A stretch of 64,000 nucleotides of DNA. Origin: Oscillospiraceae bacterium. Its GTDB lineage: Bacteria; Bacillota; Clostridia; Oscillospirales; Oscillospiraceae. Position 1 is the stretch's first letter; each line of letters opens with the position of its first letter. The stretch lies in contig JAHHRV010000003.1 of the NCBI GenBank assembly GCA_020025595.1, positions 129,160-193,159 of the forward strand. The letters run 5' to 3'. The notes beneath the pieces were generated by a model. That model searched no databases, was not told the DNA's origin, and was given only the letters and a program-made list of their open reading frames with translations. Both the position numbers and the translations under genes were made by a program. Positions 8,181-16,386 of the stretch are shown here, piece after piece.

Positions 8181-9164
8181 ATGGCAGTATTAAATAATAA
8201 GAATTTGAAAGCCAGTGCCCAAAGTCGCCTGCAAAGCGTTTCCCAGGACCCGCGGCTGCTGGTTCTGTTAAACACCGGCCTGATCGTTCTGCTCAACCTG
8301 CTGGTGAGCAGCCTGAACATGATTTTAGATCACCAAATCGGCAGTACCGGCGGCCTCAGCGGCCTGGGCACCCGTTCCATTCTGGAAACCGTCAAGAGCC
8401 TGCTCTCTTACTTCACCATGCTGGTTGCGCCCTTCTGGTCTGCCGGATTCCTGTACAGCGTCATCTGCCTTGCCCGTGAGCATCGCGCTGAGCCCAAAAC
8501 CATGCTGGAAGGCTTCCGCCGGTTCCCCAGCATTCTGATGTTCAGCCTGAACAAGTTTTTGATCCTCATGCTGGTGGGAACCGCTGTCACCTATGTTTCT
8601 TCCTTTATCTTCATGTTTACTCCCTTTTCATCGGAAATGAGTAATCTAATCGCCAATCTGATGGAAAACGGCGGACTGCTGCTGGCAGACGGAACCATCA
8701 ATATGCAGGCATTTCCCCCGGATTTGCTGCTGCACGCCTGCATTCCTCTGTTCATCATCTTTGGTCTGCTGTTCCTGCCCATCTACGCATTTATCAGCTA
8801 CTCCCTGCGGCTGGGCACCTACCTTCTGCTGGAAGGCCCCAGGATTTCCGGTTTCACCGCTGTGATCATGAGCTTCCGGATGATGAAGGGCCACCGTATG
8901 CAGATGTTCAAGCTGGATCTGAGCTTCTGGTGGTATTATCTCATCGAAGCTCTGCTGAGCGTGGTGCTGTATCTGGACATGATCCTTCCGCTGATGGGAA
9001 TCACACTTCCCTTTAATTCGACGGTAGCATTTTTCGTGTGCCTGATCCTGTATGGCGTGCTGCAGACTGTATTCCACCTGTGGAAGAAGCTGCCTGTGGA
9101 TATGACCTATGTGCTGTCGTATGAAACCATCGCCCACCAGGACGAAAACACCATTACACTGTAA
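8181..9164 (+). CDS. DUF975-like polytopic membrane protein
   Basis: 327 aa from the ATG at 8181; GAGGAG lies about nine bases upstream, while the in-frame TTG at 8175 is too close to it. Several membrane segments. It shares MKGHRMQMFKLDLSF with the DUF975 protein at 5285-5998 (MKGHKMDLFLLDLSF), so the two are paralogues. The role is unknown. It is transcribed away from the XRE regulator. Confidence 0.78.
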   Translation: MAVLNNKNLKASAQSRLQSVSQDPRLLVLLNTGLIVLLNLLVSSLNMILDHQIGSTGGLSGLGTRSILETVKSLLSYFTMLVAPFWSAGFLYSVICLAREHRAEPKTMLEGFRRFPSILMFSLNKFLILMLVGTAVTYVSSFIFMFTPFSSEMSNLIANLMENGGLLLADGTINMQAFPPDLLLHACIPLFIIFGLLFLPIYAFISYSLRLGTYLLLEGPRISGFTAVIMSFRMMKGHRMQMFKLDLSFWWYYLIEALLSVVLYLDMILPLMGITLPFNSTVAFFVCLILYGVLQTVFHLWKKLPVDMTYVLSYETIAHQDENTITL

Positions 9165-9177
9165 TCAAAGTAATCAA

Positions 9178-9209
9178 AAACCGCCTTCTGCAAGTGCAGA
9201 AGGCGGTTT
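9178..9209. terminator. Bidirectional terminator
   Basis: Perfect 14-bp stem (9178-9191 with 9196-9209), four-base loop, with A and T runs on both sides. It serves the DUF975-like gene from the left and the DUF2974 gene from the right. Confidence 0.85.
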
Positions 9210-9211
9210 TC

Positions 9212-10297
9212 TTACTCTTTTTCGTTCTTTTTGGACTGGCTCTTTGTTGCAGCCAGCCACAGATTGTTAAATTCACTGGAAATCAGCTTCTTGGCCTCTT
9301 CGTCGGACTTCAGCTGCTTCAGCAGCGCTGCCAGACTTTTGATCCGGAACAGATCCTTGGTATTGTCCACGCCGCTGGATGCAATCACATCAAACACCGT
9401 GTCCACAAAGGTGTTGCGCTCCTCGATGCTCATATCTGCCATCCAGGTTTTCAGCGCCTTGTCCACAAACCGGGACTCTGCCGTAAGCTCCTCTTCGCAC
9501 ACAAAGTCTCCGCCCAGAATCGACCAGCTGTACGCATCGTGCTGCAGCAGCCCCACCTGAGTGCTCTTTACAACGGTGTAAGGCTCTTCATGCTCCAGAA
9601 GCATTCCAATCACAGAAGACTGGGGCACATAGGTGTGGATTCTGGGGACAATGGCAAGATAACCGGGGTCTTCCATCATGGCCTGGTGGAAGCCGGGGCC
9701 GTCGTTATTATAGACACCGGCGATTCTTCTCTGAATCTGGAATCCGCACTTGGACGCTGCGTACACCGCCAGATTTCCGCCCTTGGAGTGACCGCAGATG
9801 TGCAGAGGCATCGTCGTAACCGATGCAAAATCTTTCAGATACTCCAGCGCTGCCAGCTGGGCAGGCACAGTATCCTGATAGCTCATGTTAAAATCCTCTT
9901 TCCAGCCGGTCATGCTGGAATCCGTTCCCCGGAAGGCCAGAAACGCACTGCCGTCGCTGAGCAGAAAGGTGATTGCGGCAAACTGGGTTTCCTGCTCCCG
10001 GATCAGCACATCCCGGTAGAAGCCCACCCGGCAGGAGCCGAACCGTTTAGACCTTGCGCACCGCTCAAGCAGCTCTAAGTCCCGTTCTACCCGCAGGCGT
10101 TCTTCTACCTTCGGAATAACAAACAGGCCATTTGCCGCCTCCTGCAGGCTCACAAACACATTTGCATCATTAGGAACGATGCCCGCAAAGTTGATATAGG
10201 ACAAAGTAGAAAACAGCAGTGCATCCACAGAATTGGGCGGCACCGTGTTAAAGTCCAGATCGCCACGCCAGTCCACATAATCTAACAAGTTCGCCAC
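9212..10297 (-). CDS. DUF2974 (Mbeg1-like) alpha/beta hydrolase
   Basis: 361 aa from a GTG at 10297; AGGAGG lies seven bases upstream, and no ATG start has such a site. Lipase-like alpha/beta hydrolase: AFRGTDSS (about 121-128) fits the lipase class oxyanion region, and GHSKGGN (Ser171) is the nucleophile elbow. The family is annotated as DUF2974/Mbeg1-like and its substrate is unknown. No signal peptide, so probably cytoplasmic. It lies just downstream of the Opp-type operon but is separated from it by a terminator. Confidence 0.85.
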   Translation of the reverse strand: MANLLDYVDWRGDLDFNTVPPNSVDALLFSTLSYINFAGIVPNDANVFVSLQEAANGLFVIPKVEERLRVERDLELLERCARSKRFGSCRVGFYRDVLIREQETQFAAITFLLSDGSAFLAFRGTDSSMTGWKEDFNMSYQDTVPAQLAALEYLKDFASVTTMPLHICGHSKGGNLAVYAASKCGFQIQRRIAGVYNNDGPGFHQAMMEDPGYLAIVPRIHTYVPQSSVIGMLLEHEEPYTVVKSTQVGLLQHDAYSWSILGGDFVCEEELTAESRFVDKALKTWMADMSIEERNTFVDTVFDVIASSGVDNTKDLFRIKSLAALLKQLKSDEEAKKLISSEFNNLWLAATKSQSKKNEKE

Positions 10298-10323
10298 TAC
10301 AATACCTCCTGCAAAGTGCTGGT

Positions 10324-10370
10324 AAAAAACGCTGCCGCATGGAAATAGCATCCCAAACCGGCAGCGTTTT
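10324..10370 (-). terminator. Terminator ending the Opp-type operon
   Basis: A 12-bp stem (10326-10337 with 10359-10370) is followed by a six-base T run on the minus strand. It lies 17 bases after the stop of the small membrane protein gene. Confidence 0.85.
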
Positions 10371-10386
10371 ATGTCTATACAGATTG

Positions 10387-10695
10387 TTATCGGAAGAAGA
10401 ACAGCCAGGTCAGCAGGCACACTGCACCAATCAGAGCCACACAGATGGGAAAGACGGTCACAAAACCAGACAAAATCATGGCAAGCACATCTTTCTTTTC
10501 GATGGGCTGATCCTGCAGCAGCTTCAGTTCCTCGGCACGGAGTTCTTCCATAGAGGGCAGGTCTTTGCCTTTCCCCTTACCATGACTGGCCACTTCCGCA
10601 TCCAGAGCTTCCTGCTCCGGATCACGACCGTCCTGACGCATCCGACGCTCTCTGGACCATTTCATGGCACGATCGATCTTACGCTGCAATAACAT
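10387..10695 (-). CDS. Small single-helix membrane protein, last gene of the Opp-type operon
   Basis: 102 aa, starting three bases after the oppF stop codon, so translationally linked to it. Residues 1-70 are highly charged and helical (MLLQRKIDRAMKWSRERRM, then MEELRAEELKLLQ). A single membrane helix fills about 72-99, and the protein ends FFFR. I recognise no family. Its position and strict linkage suggest an accessory subunit or assembly factor of the transporter, which is inference only. Confidence 0.75.
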   Translation of the reverse strand: MLLQRKIDRAMKWSRERRMRQDGRDPEQEALDAEVASHGKGKGKDLPSMEELRAEELKLLQDQPIEKKDVLAMILSGFVTVFPICVALIGAVCLLTWLFFFR

Positions 10696-10698
10696 GGG

Positions 10699-12246
10699 TT
10701 AGTCCTTATTGGCCTCAAGAATATGATGGCAGGCAACGAAGTGATTGGGACGAACTTCCTCCATCTGGGGAACCACATGGGTGCAGATTTCCGTGCAGTA
10801 CTTGCAGCGGGTATGGAACTTACATCCCTTGGGGGGATTGACAGGGCTGGGGATGTCGCCTTCCAGAATGGCAGGGCCATCAGCCAGCTTCACATCGGTG
10901 GTGGGGATTGCGTTCAGCAGAGCCTCGGTGTAAGGATGCAGAGGATGAGCAAACATATCATCGGAAGGAGCGGTCTCCACCATGTTGCCCAGGTACATAA
11001 CGCCGATACGGTCGGAGATGTACTTAACAACGGACAGGTCATGGGTGATGAACAGGTAAGTCAGATTCTGCTTTTCCTTCAGATCCTGCAGCAGGTTGAT
11101 AACCTGAGCCTGAATGGAAACGTCCAGAGCGGAAACGGCTTCGTCACAGACCACAAACTTGGGTCTCAGAGCCAGGCTGCGGGCGATGCCGATACGCTGA
11201 CGCTGACCGCCGGAGAACTGGTGGGGATAGCGGTGCAGGAAGTAAGGTGCCAGGCCGCACTCTTCCATGACACGGATGATCTCATCCTTCATTCGGTCAT
11301 CATTGCGGCGGAAATACTTGTGGGCAATCATGCCCTCGCCGATGATCTGACCGACGGTCATACGGGAGTTCAGAGAAGAGTAGGGATCCTGGAAAATCAG
11401 CTGCAGGTCGCTGCGCAGATTTCTCATTTCGGAATAAGTCAGACGGGCCAGGTCGATACCGTTGCTGCGGTAGGAATCGTACTCAGCGAACTCAGGCTCG
11501 TTGCAGTACTGCTCACGCAGCTTCTCGACCTTGCCGTGAACCTCGTCGATGCGAGCCTTGATAGAGGTGATCTTGTCTTCGACAGCCTTCAACTTTGCAT
11601 TGGCCTTGTCCAGCTTGGCACTCAGGGAATCGGTAGACTTACCGGCCTCTTTTGCCTTCTGCAGGGCATAGGCTGCATCGTCAACATCCAGCTGAGCATC
11701 CTGACGCTGCTTTTCTGCGTTGCACAGCTCCTTGGAGATGCTGTACTCCTCCAGGCATACCTGCTCAACAGGCTTCAGGTCGGGAGCAACGATCAGACCA
11801 CCGATCAGAGTGGTCACATCCAGCATGGCGTCGTTTGCTTCCTTGCCCAGGCGCATCAGCTCGTCATGCATGGAGTACTGCTCCTTCTCGGGCTTGGAAT
11901 CGTACTCTGCCTTGTATGCTTCGTACTTCTTGCGGGTGGCGTGCATATGCTCGCGGCGCTTGGTCAGAGTACGGAAGGTGTTCTGTACATACTTGGGAGC
12001 CACTTCATCAATGGAACGACCAAAATACATGGTGCGTCCGTCAGTCTGCTTGTACAGCTGCAGGATGGAACGGCCCAGGGTGGACTTGCCGCAGCCGGAT
12101 TCGCCGACCAGGCCGAAAGTCTCACCTTCATAAATATCAATGCTGATACCGTCGTTGGCCTTGACGAACATACCCTTCTGACCAACGGGGAAATACTGCT
12201 TCAGATTGGAAATCTGAAGCAGAAGCTTCTTTTCATTACTTGCCAT
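10699..12246 (-). CDS. oppF: OppF-type ATPase with a large inserted domain
   Basis: 515 aa from the ATG at 12246 (GGAGG upstream), overlapping oppD by 11 bases. Peptide/nickel-type ABC ATPase that powers import. Visible motifs: Walker A GESGCGKST (48-56), Q-loop LIFQDP (Gln286), signature FSGGQ (344-348), Walker B VVCDEA (365-370), H-loop His402, and the OppF C-terminal cysteine-rich region (CKFHTRCKYCTEICTH, about 475-490). Walker A and the Q-loop are ~230 residues apart, whereas ordinary OppF proteins have a few tens. The extra stretch (about 75-275) is highly charged and includes a likely coiled coil (about 175-250), with no transposon or frameshift trace. It would project from the catalytic lobe into the cytoplasm. 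Codon use matches the rest of the operon. Confidence 0.93.
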   Translation of the reverse strand: MASNEKKLLLQISNLKQYFPVGQKGMFVKANDGISIDIYEGETFGLVGESGCGKSTLGRSILQLYKQTDGRTMYFGRSIDEVAPKYVQNTFRTLTKRREHMHATRKKYEAYKAEYDSKPEKEQYSMHDELMRLGKEANDAMLDVTTLIGGLIVAPDLKPVEQVCLEEYSISKELCNAEKQRQDAQLDVDDAAYALQKAKEAGKSTDSLSAKLDKANAKLKAVEDKITSIKARIDEVHGKVEKLREQYCNEPEFAEYDSYRSNGIDLARLTYSEMRNLRSDLQLIFQDPYSSLNSRMTVGQIIGEGMIAHKYFRRNDDRMKDEIIRVMEECGLAPYFLHRYPHQFSGGQRQRIGIARSLALRPKFVVCDEAVSALDVSIQAQVINLLQDLKEKQNLTYLFITHDLSVVKYISDRIGVMYLGNMVETAPSDDMFAHPLHPYTEALLNAIPTTDVKLADGPAILEGDIPSPVNPPKGCKFHTRCKYCTEICTHVVPQMEEVRPNHFVACHHILEANKD

Positions 12247-13225
12247 GGCGAGCCTCCTTCTCCGGATAGAAGCACCGGATTTCATGGCCCTCGCCTACGC
12301 TGACCAACTCAGGTTCCTGCTCACGGCACTTTTCGGTACAGTACTTGCAGCGGGGTCCAAATTTACAGCCCTTGGGCAGATCCAGGGGATGAGGAACTGC
12401 GCCGGGAATTGCATCCAAACGCGTTGCTGTGGTATCCAGCTTAGGCACGGATGCCAGCAGGCCTTCGGTGTAAGGATGAGAGAACTTAGTATTGTCGCCG
12501 AACAGATCCTCTGCGCGGACGTGCTCGACAACCTGGCCGCAGTACATAACGGCCACATCGTCAGCCATCTGGTTGATAACACCCAGGTCATGGGTGATGA
12601 ACATGATAGCGGTGCCGTGTTCCTTCTTCAGACCGTTCATCAGGTGCAGGATCTGTGCCTGAATGGTAACGTCCAAAGCGGTGGTGGGCTCGTCGGCGAT
12701 CAGCAGCTTGGGCTCACAAGCCAGAGCCATAGCGATCATAACACGCTGACGCATACCGCCGGACAGCTGGTGAGGATACTGCTTGATCACAACCTCGGGG
12801 TTGGGGATCTTAACATCAGCCAGCATCTTCAATGCAGCAGCTGCTGCTTCCTTCTTCTTCATACCGCGGTGGATGATGAAGGGCTCGGACAGCTGGCGCT
12901 CGATGGAGAACACGGGGTTCAGAGCCGTCATAGGCTCCTGGAAGATAACAGAAATATCGTTACCACGAATGTGGTTCATCTCACTGGTGGAGATGCTGGT
13001 CATATCCTTGCCGTCGAAGAGGATCTCGCCGGAATCAATATAACCGTTGCCGTCCAGCAGCTTCAGAATGCTCATTGCAGAAACAGACTTACCGGAGCCG
13101 GACTCACCAACGATGCCCAGTGTTTTACCGGGCTCGATGGAGTAGGACACGCCGTTGACCGCCTTGACAGTGCCACGACGAGTCGTAAAGAAAGTATGCA
13201 GATCTTTTGTTTCAAGTAAAGCCAT
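12236..13225 (-). CDS. oppD: OppD-type ATPase
   Basis: 329 aa, ordinary family length; AAGGAGG before the ATG. Second ABC ATPase of the peptide importer. Walker A GESGSGKS (about 40-47), Q-loop VIFQEPMTALNP, signature LSGGMRQR, Walker B LLIADEPT, H-loop ITHD, and the C-terminal cysteine cluster (CKFGPRCKYCTEKC) associated with an iron-sulfur site in Dpp/Opp ATPases. It lacks the insertion seen in OppF. It starts 12 bases after oppC. Confidence 0.96.
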   Translation of the reverse strand: MALLETKDLHTFFTTRRGTVKAVNGVSYSIEPGKTLGIVGESGSGKSVSAMSILKLLDGNGYIDSGEILFDGKDMTSISTSEMNHIRGNDISVIFQEPMTALNPVFSIERQLSEPFIIHRGMKKKEAAAAALKMLADVKIPNPEVVIKQYPHQLSGGMRQRVMIAMALACEPKLLIADEPTTALDVTIQAQILHLMNGLKKEHGTAIMFITHDLGVINQMADDVAVMYCGQVVEHVRAEDLFGDNTKFSHPYTEGLLASVPKLDTTATRLDAIPGAVPHPLDLPKGCKFGPRCKYCTEKCREQEPELVSVGEGHEIRCFYPEKEARHGK

Positions 13226-13237
13226 AATGATACCTCC

Positions 13238-15142
13238 TTAACGACCATTGCTCTTGGGATCAAGAGCATCACGCAGGCCATCGCCCATCAGGTTGATGCA
13301 GATGGTACACAGGCCGAAAATTGCAGAGGGGAATACCCAGCGCCACCAGTACTGCTGAATGACAATGGAGTCATTACAGGTATTGAGCATATTGCCCCAG
13401 GTGGGGGTAGGTGCGGTAATACCGAAGCCCAGGTAGGACAGGCTGGACTCAGTCAGCATACAGGTTGCGAAAGACAGAGTGATGGAAACCAGCAGCACAC
13501 TCATAACATTGGGGATGATGTGCTTACGCAGGATGGTACCTTCGGTAACACCCAGTGCCTTAGCAGCGGTAACATACTCCTGCTCTCTCTGGCTGAAGAT
13601 CTGTGCACGAACCAGACGGAAGGTGCCGACCCAGCTCAGGACACCCAGCACACACATGATGATGTATATTCTCTGAGTGACCGTAACTTCTTTAGGAATA
13701 ATGGAAGACAAAATCAATGCAAAGGGCAGGAAAGGCATACCGCCCAGGACTTCTGCGACACGGCTGAGGACGATATCCACATTGCCGCCAAAGTAGCCGG
13801 CCAGGCCGCCCAGTACAACACCGATGATTGTGGAAATTACAACTGCAATACCACCAACGGTCATGGTGGTCTTACCACCGTTTATAATACGCGCCAGCAG
13901 GTCACGACCCTGTTCGTCAGTACCGCACAGGAAGCCCTTCAGGCCCCAGGTATCAACATCACCTTCATCGGTGATGACATAGTTCTGATAACCGCCGCAG
14001 AACAGATCCACGACATTGGCATCCTGGACAGAACCGGGAACATCGGTCTGACCGTACATGTTGTCGCCCCAGGAAACCACATCGCCGTTCTCCAGCAGTG
14101 CAGTAAAGTGGAAGCGGCCGCCATAGATCTTGACAGGCTTGGAGCTCATTTCAGGAACGACCTTTTCTCCGTGGGTTGCAACGCCCCAGACCCAGACCTT
14201 ACCGGTCTCGTCGACAGCAGCAACTGCCTGAGAAGTAGCAGCGACGTCAACTACCTTGACAGAGCCGTTGGTCAGTTCCTTGGGCATATTGGTAGTCAAA
14301 GGAGAATCTGCCTGGTAGCCGGTGTATGCGACAGTGCCGTCCTTCAGAAGTGCAATGTATGCACTGGAAGTAACAGCGACTTTTTCAATGTTGCCCTGGA
14401 ACTTACGAGGTGCATGATCCATGCCCTCTACTTCACGCTCAGACTCACGGCAATCAAGATCCGTGATAGAAGCATTGCCCCACAGATATACATGGCCATC
14501 AGTGTCCAGCAGAACAGTGAACTGGTTACCAGCTTCCAGCTGCTTGACTTCCAGATCGCCCATCATCAGCGCATGCATCAGATCGGCATTCTGCTCATAC
14601 TGATTCTGGAACAGACGATCATTGCCCCAGAAGTAGAAATTGTTATCAGCATCAATAGCCACAGCGTGGTCATTGCCTGCAGCCATGTGCAGTACATCGA
14701 CCTCGCCGGTGGTCAGCTCTTCGGGAACATTCTTCAGGTCGATGGTGTTGGAGACTTTGGTGTAGCCCCAGGTGTAGATCTTACCGGCATCGGACAGGCC
14801 GATACCGTAGGTCTGACCTGCGGTGATATCAGCGATGCCTTCCTTGCGCATCTGCTTGGGAATAGACATCATGCCGTAGCCGGGAGCAATATTTGCCAGG
14901 TTGGAGTCTGCATGACCCAGGTCGATGGGCATGAAGTAGGGGCCAACCATAACAGAAATGAAGATTGCCAGGAATACCACCAGACCAAACACAGCGGTAG
15001 GACGGTGGAAGAAATTACTTGCAGCAACACGGCCGGGGCTCTGCAGAGCCTCCTCTTCCATGAAGTTGCGTTCGACTTTTTTCAAACCAAACATACGGCC
15101 CAGAACGGCGCCGATGGTGCTGGATTTTTTGTTTTTTGCCAT
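13238..15142 (-). CDS. oppC: OppC-type permease containing a seven-repeat RCC1-like propeller
   Basis: 634 aa, about twice the length of OppC (~300). AAGGAGG precedes the ATG. Residues 1-48 are cytoplasmic and about 50-70 form the first membrane helix (AVFGLVVFLAIFISVMV). About 100-402 forms seven RCC1-type repeats ending in IYTWG (122), FYFWG (169), VYLWG (218), VAYTG (271), VWVWG (316), VVSWG (355) and VDTWG (396), each with a partner strand such as AAGNDHAVAID. At 406 the usual OppC sequence resumes with CGTDEQGRDLLARIINGG, followed by the core helices and the EAA loop (EYVTAAKALGVTEGTI, about 522-537). The propeller therefore lies outside the membrane, in the loop facing the binding protein. 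RCC1 propellers bind proteins or ligands; here one could dock the binding protein or sense substrate (inference). No frameshift or codon change marks the joins. Confidence 0.95.
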   Translation of the reverse strand: MAKNKKSSTIGAVLGRMFGLKKVERNFMEEEALQSPGRVAASNFFHRPTAVFGLVVFLAIFISVMVGPYFMPIDLGHADSNLANIAPGYGMMSIPKQMRKEGIADITAGQTYGIGLSDAGKIYTWGYTKVSNTIDLKNVPEELTTGEVDVLHMAAGNDHAVAIDADNNFYFWGNDRLFQNQYEQNADLMHALMMGDLEVKQLEAGNQFTVLLDTDGHVYLWGNASITDLDCRESEREVEGMDHAPRKFQGNIEKVAVTSSAYIALLKDGTVAYTGYQADSPLTTNMPKELTNGSVKVVDVAATSQAVAAVDETGKVWVWGVATHGEKVVPEMSSKPVKIYGGRFHFTALLENGDVVSWGDNMYGQTDVPGSVQDANVVDLFCGGYQNYVITDEGDVDTWGLKGFLCGTDEQGRDLLARIINGGKTTMTVGGIAVVISTIIGVVLGGLAGYFGGNVDIVLSRVAEVLGGMPFLPFALILSSIIPKEVTVTQRIYIIMCVLGVLSWVGTFRLVRAQIFSQREQEYVTAAKALGVTEGTILRKHIIPNVMSVLLVSITLSFATCMLTESSLSYLGFGITAPTPTWGNMLNTCNDSIVIQQYWWRWVFPSAIFGLCTICINLMGDGLRDALDPKSNGR

Positions 15143-15156
15143 TTATCGGCACCTCC

Positions 15157-16188
15157 TTATTTATTCACACGGATTCTGGGATCCACGAAGCCATATGCCA
15201 AGTCAGTAATCAGGTTACCGAGCAGAGAAACTACAGTATAGAACATCTGAATTGCCAGACATAGTTCAGCGTCGTTACCGTTCAGAGCCTTGATGTAAAG
15301 TGCGCCCATACCATTCAGGCCGAACACATTTTCAAGAACCAGAGAACCGGAGAACACGCTCAGGAACCAGCCAATGATAGAAGTGATAACAGGCAGCAGA
15401 GCATTACGCCATGCATGAGAGTAAATCACGACACGCTCCTTAACACCCTTTGCACGGGCGGTACGGATGCAGTCCATGCTCAGTGCATCGATCATGGATG
15501 CACGGACATAACGGCTCATTCCACCCAGAGCGCCAAACACGCTGACGATGATAGGCAGAGCCATGTAGTACAGGCGGTCGCCCAGCTCACGCATACCGGT
15601 GTATGTGCTGCCGGGGGTAGCTGCGCCGCCAACAGGGAACCAGCGCAGAAGAACCGCAAAGACAAAGATGAAGATCAGTGCAATGATATACTGGGGCAAA
15701 GAGTAACCCAGAATCGTAAATGCCTGAACACCCTGGTCCAGAGTGCTGCCCTTGTGCACTGCACACCAAATACCAACAGGAATGGTAATGGCAAGCGTCA
15801 AAATGGTAGCAAAGATATTAAACAGAATGGTATTACCCATAGGTGCCTTGATGACATCGATGCAGTTCTTCTGGCGCATCATAGAATAGCCAAAGTTGCC
15901 CTGCAGAACGCCATCGAATTCGCCGCTCTGCTTGTCCGGTGCAAAACCGATCCAACGAGCATATCGAACCACGATGGGATCGTCAAGGCCCATTTCATCT
16001 CTTAATTCCTGATACTTTTGCTGATAAACCTCAGGCTTCAAGGTTGTCTTAATAGGTTCCAGCTGCGCACGAGCAGGATCCGAGGGGATAAGGCTAAACA
16101 GTCCATACATCAGGAAAGAGGTGATAAAGAATACCACCACGATGTATGCAATACGTTTTACAATATATTTAGACAAATAAATCACCAT
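15157..16188 (-). CDS. oppB: OppB-type permease
   Basis: 343 aa from the ATG at 16188. An in-frame TTG at 16176 gives the more usual MSKYIVKRI start and has GGTG six bases upstream, so either start is possible. Typical OppB: first helix (about 10-30), a ~75-residue external loop, and five core helices, with the EAA loop around RTARAKGVKERVVIYSHAWRN. It ends VDPRIRVNK, as many DppB/OppB do. It forms the heterodimeric channel with the unusual OppC, whose gene starts 14 bases downstream. Confidence 0.94.
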   Translation of the reverse strand: MVIYLSKYIVKRIAYIVVVFFITSFLMYGLFSLIPSDPARAQLEPIKTTLKPEVYQQKYQELRDEMGLDDPIVVRYARWIGFAPDKQSGEFDGVLQGNFGYSMMRQKNCIDVIKAPMGNTILFNIFATILTLAITIPVGIWCAVHKGSTLDQGVQAFTILGYSLPQYIIALIFIFVFAVLLRWFPVGGAATPGSTYTGMRELGDRLYYMALPIIVSVFGALGGMSRYVRASMIDALSMDCIRTARAKGVKERVVIYSHAWRNALLPVITSIIGWFLSVFSGSLVLENVFGLNGMGALYIKALNGNDAELCLAIQMFYTVVSLLGNLITDLAYGFVDPRIRVNK

Positions 16189-16316
16189 CCATTTTCGGTG
16201 TAATACGGTCCAAACCGAATCAGTCTGGACCGGAATAAGTGGAAATATTGTTTCGAATGGGATCCCATTTTCATACCGCAGCTGCCTCCGAATCTTGTCA
16301 GAAACACCTGCGGTAC

Positions 16317-16349
16317 GAAAATGGGGACGGACTTTTGGCCCGTCCCCAT
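16317..16349 (-). terminator. Intercistronic hairpin between binding-protein gene and oppB
   Basis: A 10-bp GC-rich stem (16321-16330 with 16340-16349) is followed by TTTT on the minus strand. A second inverted repeat (CATACCGCAG / CTGCGGTACG, about 16272-16315) lies just beyond. It probably lets most transcripts end after the binding-protein gene, giving excess binding protein over permease. Confidence 0.65.
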
Positions 16350-16386
16350 CCGGTAATACAGGGATTAAATTACCCGGTCAGTTAAT

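Noticed and set aside
10723..15241. Long plus-strand open frames over the Opp-type genes (for example 10723-12303 and 13520-15241)
   Set aside because: Shadows of oppF and oppC; His/Gln-rich products without domains or start signals.
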